Assembly: GCA_026874595.1 (NCBI GenBank)
Contig: CM049307.1
Coordinates: 52,017,370 to 52,081,369, forward strand
DNA length: 64,000 nt
Reading direction: 5' to 3'
Origin: Sipunculus nudus
Taxonomy: Eukaryota > Annelida > Sipuncula > Golfingiida > Sipunculidae
Below are positions 1 through 11,200 of this stretch, in pieces. The notes below the pieces were generated by a model that worked only from the letters and a program-made list of their open reading frames with translations, was not told the DNA's origin and ran no database searches. A program made the translations under genes and the position numbers. Within the stretch, counting starts at the first letter, position 1. Each line of letters begins with the position of its first letter.

Positions 1-2199
1 TTTTCCCCTGGCATGTGTATTGTCCGATGAAAATCATGGCATCGCAGGCTAATAGCAGGCATCAATGTGCGATCTGTCCAGTGCTAGGAGGTAAAAGATG
101 AGGGTGAATGTCATTGCCAAATTTGATATGATGATTCATTTTACGGTCAGCAATGTATAACATTTCAATTTTGCGCTTTAAGTGTAATATAGGCAACTTT
201 CTGATAAAGGACATCCATACAATTATTTTTCGTGGGACTGTCAGTAAAATGTGTATACTGTATACTGATATGTGATGGCACCTATCAACATCCTTTAAGT
301 GTAGCCAATAAACTATAACGAAAGTAACGCCTTTACAGCTTCAATTTGTAGTGGGCCTTTGGCTGCTAAATTGTATGGTTTTAAATATTTCCGAACATTT
401 CTTAAATAACACTGTTTGGAACCCTGCAGAGTTTTTTCATCCTTTCGCGGGTCGGAGGGAGCGGTGGAAGAGGGTTTGAATTCACTTGAAAATCAGGTCT
501 TACAGGTCAAAGACCCTCCAGTAGTCCGTCTATTTACGATATCCATTTAGGTACTTGATGAGCTGTTATTTTTATCAAATGCAACCAACTGTCCTAATTC
601 TCCCTTCAAACACAAAAATTATTAAAGCAGCGTCTATAAAATCTTCTACATGTAATGACTAAAGCATAAAGATACAGGATCTTAAGAAAGAGGTTGGCAT
701 TTTAAACAATGTGCAAATGCAATGGAACCCCTGTAGCTCTAATGACACTAATGACAGGAAAACTTAACTGAGATAACTATACTATTGGACTTTACAAATA
801 TTCAATTGATATAATTTGTAAATATGATAGTTTAATTTTGGTTTGTACATTGTACTTGACACAAAATAACCCTGAGCCTAGAGGAACAAAACATGCTTTG
901 GTTTAATTGCTTGGGAAAGTTTGTACCCATTCCTGACTATCTTTCCTGCGGTTTGACTGTGAAATTGATCTTGAAATTTACCTTGAAAGCTTATATTAGT
1001 TTGACGTCCATCAACTCTTTATCATCACTATATGAGTGGTTGATCTAGCTTTTTAACCTACTATTTAAATGGGCACAGATCAGCCTTGACTGGCCTAATG
1101 TTTGGTCTGACCTTAAAATCGACCGTAACATCACGATTAAGAGTTACATCCACATACGTTTTCAACACTCTATAGTTGATTCACCGAGCATTATTGCCGA
1201 CTGTTAATAACTGTTGTCTTAGGACTATGCCTTACTATGCTTTCATGACACAAGCTGGTAAGTTCTCATACGTACCTCACATTTTGTATTGATTTAGGCT
1301 GAACAATTAGTTGATTAATCTCTTATGTGTTTCACGTTTTACGTATAACTAAATGAACACATAGTTCATTATATATTTTTATTCTGCAGGACTTTAATAT
1401 GTTTATATCAGCAGTATAATTGTATTTTTCTTGAAAAAAAAACCTGTATGGCTGATCATAAATTCTGTTAAATGAGGTAATTGTGACTAATAATTTAGCT
1501 CTGCGAGTCTTACCGCCCATTTATGAATGTGTGCTAATATTGTCTTAGTGTTGCCGTAATATCGCCCTGATATTACCTCTGGACCAGTTTATATATTGTT
1601 AAGTAGGTAATATTCTTACATATTCTTACAAGGATGTTTTTTCCAATATAGACTTTTTATACTTATTTATATTTATGTTTTAACAATTTTTACTTAGCAT
1701 TAATATTTCTCAGGCAAATGCATTCCATTTTCAACATTGAAGTTTTAAGCATGTGCCGCAATAAATATTATTTTTTTGTATAATTGTCCCACATTAAATG
1801 GACGGTCTTCTGTTGTAAAATCATTGTAAAATTTTGTAAACATACTTCATTTATGAAAATCTTTAAATGTCCAAAGATAAATAAATTTTAAACCTGATTT
1901 TGTAAAATGTCATCAGATCCTACTGTAAACCCTAACAGTAGGATCTCATGACATATTTTTAGATCACTTTGTTTTCATTTCCTCGCCGAAAGTAGGTTCC
2001 ATGGTGACTTTTTGTAGGCAAGCTGTATTAAACAGGATTTTCTATGGTCTTTATTTTTTTCAGCTCTTAGTAGACATAAAATTTGTTCAGTTCAACAAAC
2101 ATACCAATAAAATTAAATTGTTCATCGTGCATGCCAAATGATATTTTGGTGATCATGAACAGATGGTTTTTGAGCGTCAGTACAACTTTATTGTTTTCT

Positions 2200-2232
<33 letters not shown>

Positions 2233-3660
2233 CTTAATGACATGGGTATAAGTGTAATTTCAAATTGAAAAAGAAGGTGCAAAATATTGAAAATTACAGA
2301 AGATTCATGCCTGATAGCCGTCATGTTGAATGTTGAAAATGTTGAAAAATATAGAAAAGAATGACTTAGATCCCTTAGTTCTATGAGAATATTTCTAATA
2401 CATATGTCTTCAACACTGCTGCCCTTGGGCTCTTGCTTATATAATGGCGCGTTGTTATGAGGAATGCATTAGCTTTTTAATTCAAGGTGCTGTTGTCACA
2501 TTTAATTACATTCCAACTTATTAACCACTTGTGGTTGGAAATGTTGGATACCTGCAAGATTGGAACAATATGCAACCCGTTTGTGAATTATTAATTTTAA
2601 CAACCAAATGTTTCTAACTCACGATGAGAAACCTGTCGTTTGCTTTCATATGAAGATTTTGTTGAACAGCACAGTTTTACATAATTCGTTTAATAACAGT
2701 TAGAAAGGCATGGATATGTATTACATATATACAGCTGGATAGATTTTTACACATTTAGTTGCTGTTAACAAAACTGATCTACAGACATCATATCAAGAGG
2801 TTGGGTAGCACATATCACGGATACGGTTGCTCACAAAATATCTTATATACGTCTAACACACGTGAGCAACATGCCCTAACTAACAACCAGTTTACTACCA
2901 GGTTCCTAAGATTTCCCTCCGTCATTTTCAAAAATCTCCCTATACTTCAATTGCATAAGCCCTCATAAGACCTGCAACCATGTCGCAATGAGACGACAAG
3001 GGCCGGACAGGGGTCGCAAATAAGTCATATGTCGGTATTTAAAAAAAGTGTTATTTGTTGAGAGAAAGTAAAACAAAAAAGCCTGTTAATTTGGACATTT
3101 CATTTTGTGACTTTGTATGAGACAAACAAATACGAAACTTTGATTTGTAGGCTTAAATATTAGTATATATTTGTCGGTATACCAAAGAGAATAAGTAACC
3201 AAGATACCAATATGTATACTGACAGATCGCATTATGTTATATATAATACCTGGAATCGTTCTAAAGCTAACTAGTCCTCCGCAAATTAGTAGGGCACTCT
3301 CATGTTAACATAAAAAATGCATGTTATAATATCATTGTTATATTATTATGTAATATTAATTGTACAACCTTTGATGTTAATGATAAAATCTTTTGTGGGA
3401 AGAAAATGGAGACATTACAAGGAAAGACGTGATAGATCTGTAAAGAAGTATCTGCAGATTAGAACACTGAATGTAAACTAATGAATTCTCGTCTGAATCT
3501 TACAAAACACCAAATTAAACAAAAAACATCTTAAATTGACAGTTCAGCATTCTTCCAAGATTGCATGTAATATGGATGAACAACTTGTGAAATCAAATGC
3601 AAATCCCTTGTCTTCCTTTAGTTTACAAAACACCCAGTCCTTTTATTGGCCAAGAGGATA
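1..3660. other. AT-rich non-coding sequence, no gene recognised
   Basis: No open reading frame has recognisable domains and no EGF-type exon is seen on either strand. The first exon(s) and promoter of gene 1 may lie here or outside the window. The only distinct feature is the T-tract at 2201-2232. Confidence 0.5.
2201..2232 (+). repeat. Poly-T tract
   Basis: About 32 consecutive T residues. It could be the tail of an old minus-strand retroposon, but no adjoining element is recognisable. Confidence 0.8.
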
Positions 3661-3681
3661 TATGTAATATATATAAATATT

Positions 3682-3731
<50 letters not shown>

Positions 3732-3776
3732 AATATATATATATATACATACATATATGTGTATATATATAGATAT

Positions 3777-3807
<31 letters not shown>
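3661..3807. repeat. AT-rich microsatellite
   Basis: Imperfect (TA)n with occasional C or G interruptions; it is the insertion target of the TRIM. It creates open frames of alternating Tyr/Ile that are not genes. Confidence 0.9.
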
Positions 3808-3808
<1 letters not shown>

Positions 3809-3952
3809 GTAACCGGACACACAAAAGCGTTCCTACTGGCCTTGCTAGTGAAGCTTGCTTTATTAGCGAAGCGGTAGAACGTCTGACTTGTGTGTCACAG
3901 GTTACGGGTTCGAACCCACATTCGGGCCTGGTTACTATTTTCACCCGTTACA
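3808..3952 (+). repeat. 5' LTR of the TRIM
   Basis: 145 bp bounded by TGTAAC and GTTACA. It holds a tRNA-like block whose A-box-like TAGCGAAGCGGTAGAACG and perfect B box suggest internal Pol III transcription. Confidence 0.85.
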
Positions 3953-3954
3953 AA

Positions 3955-3972
3955 TGGTGGCAGCGGTGGGAT
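3955..3972 (+). other. Primer-binding site for tRNA-Leu
   Basis: Starts with TGG two bases after the 5' LTR. The 18 bases match the reverse complement of the metazoan tRNA-Leu (AAG/UAG) acceptor end plus CCA, as I remember that tRNA. Confidence 0.75.
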
Positions 3973-4093
3973 CCGGGGAGTTGGTGTCGTGGCATGATGC
4001 CCCACCCAGTTCACGTGTGTGACCCCCGGGATAGATCCCACGTTCTGGGGACACCCCGTTCTGGGGACAGAACGTCCTCGGAGAGGGGGTGAA

Positions 4094-4238
4094 TGTAACC
4101 GGACACACAAAAGCGTCCCTACTGGCCTTGCTAGTGAAGCTTGCTTTATTAGCGAAGCGGTAGAACGTCTGACTTGTGTGTCACAGGTTACGGGTTCGAA
4201 CCCACATTCGGGCCTGGTTACTATTTTCACCCGTTACA
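4094..4238 (+). repeat. 3' LTR of the TRIM
   Basis: 145 bp, identical to the 5' LTR except for one T/C difference near its start. It ends 32 bp before the dead EGF exon at 4271. Confidence 0.85.
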
Positions 4239-4270
4239 TATATTTATATATATATTTATATATTGCACAT

Positions 4271-4409
4271 AATGTGATCATGGCGAGTACGGGGAGAACT
4301 GTGCTGAAACTTATTCAAGTCATTGTGAGGATCCAGGGAACTGTAACGTACAGGACATCCGGTATCTGTGCATGTCAAGCTGGCTTTCAACCTCCTACTT
4401 GTCATGTCG
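4271..4409 (+). pseudogene. Dead duplicate EGF exon of gene 1
   Basis: 139 bp, closely similar to the live exon at 5147-5281 (135 bp). Three lesions are visible. The acceptor AG is replaced by AT (cacat in place of aacag). One module cysteine reads TAT. A net insertion of 4 bases after the GGGAACTGTAAC segment shifts the frame. The donor gtgagt is intact. It was produced by tandem exon duplication and now cannot be spliced in frame. The TRIM lies just upstream in the same AT tract. Confidence 0.8.
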
Positions 4410-4738
4410 GTGAGTATAGTGTAATTGTAAACCTATTACTTGTGTATGCATTTCATAAACTTTCATAAAGCCAACGGCATGGTTTAAAAAACCGAGGCTA
4501 TGCGAGATTACAAGATTATGCTTTGTGCGTATCGGGGTGAGCAAGTGAATGACTGACACTGATCCTATTCTCCTCGAGGCACAATAGGATTAGTCGGGGC
4601 ATACGTGCGATGCTGGAACATAACAGGGAAAAGAGGTTATTTTCATTATTGTTTTATTATTTTAATTTTTACTATTTTTCATTTTGGTTATTTATTTATA
4701 TTAAATAAATATTTATTTATATTTCATAGGTATTTTAC

Positions 4739-4741
<3 letters not shown>

Positions 4742-4786
<45 letters not shown>
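4742..4786. repeat. (TA)n microsatellite
   Basis: Pure TA dinucleotides, in the gene 1 region between the dead and live EGF exons. Confidence 0.9.
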
Positions 4787-4789
<3 letters not shown>

Positions 4790-4961
4790 GTATGGCTTGG
4801 CTACTCCAGATTCCCTTTCCCTCAGTTTATTTTTCACACTTTAATAGGAACCAGCGAAGTGACGTCATGGTAGTGACGTAATAGTCTTACCCAACGCGTG
4901 TCGAAACGGGGACCTTTCATGGGAGAAAAAAAATGTGGAAAATACATGGAAGGGAAGGGAA

Positions 4962-5031
4962 TCTTTAGTAGCCAAGTGGTTACGGCAACCGACCGAAAAT
5001 CGGAAGATCGAGGGTTCGATTTCCACCTTCA
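4962..5031 (+). repeat. tRNA-like SINE relic
   Basis: Contains an A-box-like TAGCCAAGTGGTTACGG, an anticodon-arm-like inverted pair around CCGAAAATCGG, and a B-box-like GGTTCGATTT near 5013-5022. No acceptor stem pairs, so it is not a working tRNA gene. It is most likely the head of a tRNA-derived SINE. Confidence 0.5.
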
Positions 5032-5089
5032 GTGAACCGACTTTTCTCTGTATACCATTCCCATCTATATACAATGAACCAGTATGGCT

Positions 5090-5140
5090 ATTCATACACA
5101 TACACACACACATATATATGTATATATATATATATATATT
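5090..5140. repeat. CA/TA microsatellite next to an acceptor
   Basis: (CA)n passing into (TA)n and ending six bases before the acceptor AG of the exon at 5147. The normal pyrimidine tract is thus replaced by an AT repeat. Confidence 0.85.
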
Positions 5141-5146
5141 AAACAG

Positions 5147-5281
5147 AATGTGATAACGGAAAGTATGGGCAGAACTGTGCTGAGACATGCTCAAGTCACT
5201 GTGAAGATCCAGGGAACTGTAACAAGACATCCGGTATATGTGTTTGTCAAGCTGGCTTTCAACCTCCCACTTGTCATGCTG
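5147..5281 (+). CDS. Gene 1 exon: EGF module, type A
   Basis: First intact exon I can find, 135 nt, phase 1 to 1, after an AG acceptor (aaacag) and before the donor gtgagt. It encodes a module starting CDNGKYGQNC and ending CQAGFQPPTCHA, with eight cysteines in laminin/MEGF spacing. A dead tandem copy lies at 4271-4409. Upstream exons with a signal peptide must exist but were not recognised, so this may not be the first coding exon. Confidence 0.8.
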
Positions 5282-8200
5282 GTGAGTATAATGTTAATTT
5301 TATCTTATAGATGCTCATGAATTTCATTAACTTTCATCAAAGGATTACTAGTACTTTTCGGATAACGAGATTATAGCACATTGCATGGGTCAGGCTGCCT
5401 GACAGGTAAGCTTTGACATTCTCAACGCATTTAAGTCGCTAAAATATTTGAAAGCTCCATCGTTAGGAACCAGGTGTGGAAGAAAGCCTTTACGATTTAA
5501 AATGCAGGACTAGGTTGTGTACACTTAAAAGTAACATATCACAAAGATGTGTAGATACTCTCTTTCCCTTTTAAAAACACTTTCAACAGGGTTCATATTT
5601 CCCCGACAATTCATAGTGTGGACAATTAACCAATAAATACAATTGAACAGATCATTATCCAATTAGCTGCTCTTGTTTAACATGATCTACTTCCCCTAAC
5701 GCACAAAACTTTTGGTGCCATCTGAAAGTTTTACTTTAGATGACTAAAAGACACGTGAGCTAAAGCCAACACCCTATGCCCGCCGTCCGTCGTCCGGTTG
5801 GTCCGCGACAGATATCGTAACCGTGCAATCAAGAAATTTCTAACTTTTTATCCAATAAGGTAAATCAGGTCACATTGGCCCATATTCTGCGAGCTACACG
5901 GCAAAATATGATTTTATAAGCAAAAAGGTTAGACAATTATGAGCGTTTAAGAGTGCAGAACACATATTTTGTGTTGATATGAAATGATGAATTGATATAA
6001 TGTGCCACAATTACATGTTCATGCTATAAGCATATAGCTGTTGAACAAAAATGGACATTTATGAGCCACACGTTGAAACGGCTAATGATCCACACGTTGA
6101 AACACGTTTGGGCAATTCCGGATTTTAGGAAATTTTTAAAATACATACACTGGGCATAATGTCCACCAGCCACGGATCCTGCAGTTAAAACGTGGTATTG
6201 AAAGAACCATTCTATGTTTTGTTTCGAAATTGGTCCCGATGCATTGATGTGTTCAATCAATTTCGGACAGTTAGAAATCAATGAACTCCAGAAATCTTTA
6301 AATTACTTTCCTTATCACATTACCTTTTCACCATTTTTCTGAAGTTGAATAAAATTATTAATATACTTAGTGGTTGGTATAGTTGTTATCGATTTTCAAC
6401 CCTAACAGAAAATAAAATTTGCCCACAAGGTAAAAACAAATCCGTTAGGAAACAATACCTAAAGACCTGTTAGAGCTGTTGATTTGACTTTTCATATGAT
6501 AATCAATTTGTAGAACATATGATAAGTAATTTAAACGCATCAAAAATTTGATACCCCTGAAAACGTCTTCTTATCCGTTCGCTATATAATCCTAGAAACG
6601 GTTTATTTGTTTGTCGTCAGGGTTTATCTGAAGCAAAATGATGTGTGCTATCAAATCTTAAACCCGTTAGACACCCAATGCGGCTGCCTATTAGCTACAA
6701 TAGAAACCAAGGCATAGCTGGGTTCATCTCTATCATCTCGATCAAGTCTAATAACATAATTTCTAGTTTAATATACCAGAAATGTCGGCAGCTATGTGCA
6801 CCCGAATTTACAAGAATATGTAACTTGTAAATGCATATTAGCGAAAGAATAACAACATTTAATAGACTGCTCTTTACCAAAAAAATAGTTGAATTTGACG
6901 TTTCGTAAAAAAATACAGATATATAACAGTTGAGCCTTCATTGCATGCTATTCTATCTAAGCGACAATATGTTTATACTGTATTATGTTTATACAACTGT
7001 CTCTTGAGACATCCTATGATTATAGACCGCTTTGACCAGTCCCACATGTGGTCTTATTACGCGGGCTTCACTGTATATGAATATGTGTTTATGCAAATTA
7101 TGTTAACTTTCCGTTAGCAGTGATCGTTTACCACTTCAACGTAACCAATTCGGAATGTTTAAGACCTTATTAACTTAAAATGTTAATTATTCCATTAATT
7201 AGTAAGGACAGTGAAGTGCATGTGTATCAGCGATGACTACTGCCATGTGACAAAGTTAGCTTACCATCGAGGGCCATTTATTAAACTGTTTTTTTTACAT
7301 TAATTTTTTTTTTTTACTTTACTCTGCTAAACCCCGCTTTTTGGGTATATATCATAATATTAAGGCATACAAAGGGTGAAGGTTGAATGCAGTGAGTTCT
7401 TAACCATATCCATAAACAATCACAGTGGCAGAATCCTTGGCTCATTACATTGCAAAAAATAACAAAGTAAGTTACCGATAAATAAGTGAAAAAAAAACAA
7501 ATGGTAAGCATATCAGGAAACAAAAAAATATTCTGACCTCCTATTATATTTCTTATTTTTTATTTGATAGTGAATAATACATGTATAGATTAATAAATAG
7601 GATTTTGTAATTTATAAGACAAAGCTTAATTGCTAAATTTTTTATGTACTGATGTACAGCGTGCATGGACGGAACGTTCGGCATTAATTGTGCTAAGAAC
7701 TGCAGATGTCACAAAGACTCTGAGGTGTGTAAAAAAGACAATGGTACATGTTCCGAGAGTGGATGTGCAGCGGGATGGCATGGGCAAGGCTGCCATACAG
7801 GTCGTATGACTTACCCCATCGTAATAATTCTTTTTTTTATTTACTAACGGATAAACGGATAATGAGTAATATCCTTTTAACGTAATGCTTTTTCAATATT
7901 CTTCTTGGACTTTTAGTTTCTCATGGTCTGTTAGAATAAAAAGTAAAAGGCTATGATTCATGTGTGATCACAGTGTCTGTTGGTAGCCGAATACAAAAAC
8001 ATTTTTTCTCCAAACCATAAAACACACTATTTAAACACACAGAAGCGTTCTGTTGTCGGCATATTTTACCCTATTGCAGATTTCTTTTGAAGGAAATCAA
8101 ATATCTTGACATTACTAATACAAGTTAAGCTAAATATGTACGTTTTTGAAACAGCATGTCCACAAGGAAAATACGGACGGAATTGTTTTGACACATGTTC

Positions 8201-11200
8201 CAATCATTGTAAGGAATCCAGACGCTGTAACAGAACCACCGGTCATTGCCTCTGTCAAGTCGGTTACCAACCCCCAACATGCCTTTCTGGTGAGTTCATT
8301 ACATTGTGTACAATATTCATGATGAAAGAATGTTTCAATGGATTAATACCTTTGAGGTTAACCTGAGGTTATAGATCTTGGCTTTGGAGCAGAAGGTACT
8401 CGGCTCGAACCCGCCGTGGTCTCAAATATGATGCCCCCCCCCTTTTGCATATAGGTTGCATCATTGTAGACACGGTGAGAGATCTGGTCCTATGAGGCCA
8501 CCAGGTTTCAAAATAATCCAAGATTTTGGTAGGAACAATCAGTGTTTCAAATTAAGGAGGAAATATCGAACCCCTAAAAAGTTATCGCGTTCACTAGTCA
8601 ATAACTACAATTGAGCTGGTTAAACGTTGAAGATATTTGTCAAGGTCACCAGCTTTTAAACTCCTTTGTAGAAACAATCGGTGTAGCGAATTTGAGGACA
8701 AAATGTGAAATACTTCAAAAGGGATGGACTTCACAATAATTTTCCTTTCGGCAGATTTGACCTTGAAGTTGAAAATCAAGGTCACCAGGTTCAAAATCTT
8801 TCGAGCATTCAAAAGGATGAATAAGTGTGTCAAATTTCGGCGGAAAATATGCAGCCCTTCAAAAGTCATCGTGTTCACAAAATCACCAAAAAAAAATTAC
8901 ATTTCGGCAGATTTGATCTAGAGGATGAAGATCAAGGTCACCGGTTTTTTAACTCCTTGGAGTACGCTTTAGGAACAATAAGTGTACAACATTTAAGGAC
9001 AAAATGTGAAACACTTCAAAAGTTATGGGCTTCATAAAAATTATACCTATCTGCAGATTTAACCTTGAAGATGAAGGTCAAGGTCACCGGGTTTCGAACT
9101 CGTCCCAGATTTCGTAGGAACAATCAGTTTTTTTTAATATAGGAGAATAATATGCGGCCTTTCAAAAGTTATTATGTACAATATATATCCTACAAAAAAT
9201 TAACATTTTGGCAGATTTGACCTTGAAGGTAAAGGTCAAGCTCACCCGGTTTCGAACCCCTCCGATACTTTAGTTAGAACCATCGGTGTTTTATATTTCG
9301 GAGGGAAATATGCAGCCCTTCAAAAATTATCGCGTTCACAAGATATCCTACAGACGACGACGACTGACGACGACGATAGACGACGACGGCACTGATAACA
9401 TCATGTCTTTCCTTGGCTGGCATTAGTAGCTAAATCTCGATGAAACCTCAGATATTTCTTTTAAGTTTTAATGTCAAGGTTAGAATTATTCCTTACTGGG
9501 TTCAAAGAAAACTTGAAATCCAGGATTTTTCATTATGACATATCATTCTTATCGTCTGGAAACTTGCGTCCTCTTTTGAGGCACCAGCAGGCGATAGACC
9601 TATCCTTTTCATAACGAATATCAGGTCATATAATTAAGGATTAAAGGATATGATAATTTATCATGAATTTGATATGGCGTAAAAATATCTGTGTTGTCGA
9701 TCTTGGCAACAGATACATGTGGCGATGGAATATTGCCCCCGCCAGTTGTAGAAATAGCTGGTAAATTATAAAAAAAACTGTATAAAGTCTGCAATGGGTC
9801 AATGTCACCCACCAAGATTATTTCTGTGACCTTGAAAACTGTAACAAGGTCATCCATATTCGAACTCAGCCTAGCCCTTCAAGAGGTAGGTCATTGCTGC
9901 AAGTTTAGTGATTGAACCTAAAAATTCTTTCTTAGTTATTGCGTAAAATATATTCTAGCATTGTCACCTCTGTGACCTTTAAAAAGGTGTCAAAGTCATC
10001 CATTTTCAAAATTTACCTAGCCTTTGATAAGGTGCATCAAGGCTACACGTTTGGTGACTGTATCCCATTTTTTCTTTTAGATTTTGCTTTAACATCATTT
10101 TAGCATTTTAGCCGGTGTGACCTTAGAAATGCGTCAAGGGCTTTCATGTTCGAACTTAACCTAGCCCTTGAGATGGTGCATCAATGCTGCGTGTTTGGTT
10201 ACTGTATTCTACTCATAGTCTTTTTCCATTTATTGTTAACATATCTCTGACAGACGGACGGGCGGGCAGAAAGACGGACGAACGCTCACATTTCCGACGG
10301 CTCTTTCGGCGACATTTGAGGTGTACGCCACTATTATTTAATCATTAAATTGGATTACTTTCTTTGAACGATGTTGTTATTTGTGAATAAAATTTCTACA
10401 TTGTATTTTTTCAGCCTGTGATCCCGGAAGATATGGCTACAACTGTGAGAATACCTGCCCACAAAATTGTCAGAACCCCTCTGATTGTAACCCAACAAAT
10501 GGTTCCTGTTCATGTAAAGTTGGATTGTACGGAGACCAGTGTTCAAGGTCACCACAACTGAGTATGTGAATAACGCACGATCTGAATAAATATATTTCAA
10601 TAAAGATGTTTCTTTTTCAGTACAAAACACAGCATCCATGCTACAACCTAAGGTTAATCTTCGATATGGCTTTAGTAAATCCTGTCATATAGTCAGTAAT
10701 GTCACAGGCGATGAAGCTTACCTACCGAACCTGATGGTGATTAAGTACAACCAATATATATCATTCCCAAAATACTCCAGTGTTTAAAGGAGGGCCCAAG
10801 GTTAAGATTTCTTTTCAAGCATTGCACATTGTAAGTACTGTAAAATATTTTGAAAAAGCAAATAGCATAAATATTTATATGTACATCAGTGCACATATTT
10901 GCATATATTTTGTTTAACTTCGGTTCCTATGAATTTATTGTCCTTTGAGGAAGTTTATTTTGTTGGAAGAAGATAATACCAATGCAAGTTTATTGTAAAT
11001 ATTTGCATACATTTGTACTTTTGATAAATCAAGTGTGACCATAATTTTTTTAATTATAAATATATTCATTTTATATCCAAAATCTTGTACCTTTTATATA
11101 GTGAACCCGGGCCCACCTACAAGCGTGATTGCTGGAACAGTTACGGCGTTTGTCTGCATTGTCATTCTTGCTATATTGGCTGCCGTTTGGTACAGGTTAG

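Larger units (their letters stand above)
3808..4238 (+). mobile_element. TRIM: miniature LTR retrotransposon with tRNA-like LTRs
   Basis: A 431-bp element with two 145-bp LTRs (3808-3952 and 4094-4238) that differ at one base by my reading, so insertion is recent. LTRs start TGTAAC and end GTTACA. A primer-binding site follows the 5' LTR at 3955-3972 (TGGTGGCAGCGGTGGGAT), complementary to the 3' end of animal tRNA-Leu including CCA. A purine-rich tract (4080-4093) precedes the 3' LTR. The 141-bp interior has no coding capacity. Both flanks have TATA, fitting a 4-bp target duplication, though the site is an AT microsatellite. Each LTR contains a tRNA-like segment: A box near 3864-3881 and B box GGTTCGAACCC at 3907-3917, repeated 286 bp later. 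TRIMs with small-RNA-gene-derived LTRs are known (Cassandra with 5S rRNA; I recall tRNA-bearing ones called Helenus). Confidence 0.85.

Noticed and set aside
3597-3944. Tyr/Ile-alternating open frames
   Set aside because: Translation of (TA)n microsatellite; the same applies to the frames at 38087, 4605 and 5084.
3757-4468. 111- to 149-residue open frames with similar sequence on both strands
   Set aside because: They are the duplicated LTRs of the TRIM read through and partly joined to the dead EGF exon in the wrong frame.
6405-6445. AATTTGCCCACAAGG, similar to the start of the EGF exon at 8155
   Set aside because: The similarity is about 15 bases only and no cysteine pattern follows; too short to call a remnant.
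8375-8420. GGCTCGAACCC, a B-box-like motif
   Set aside because: No A box at the right distance and no cloverleaf; possibly an old SINE fragment but not supportable.
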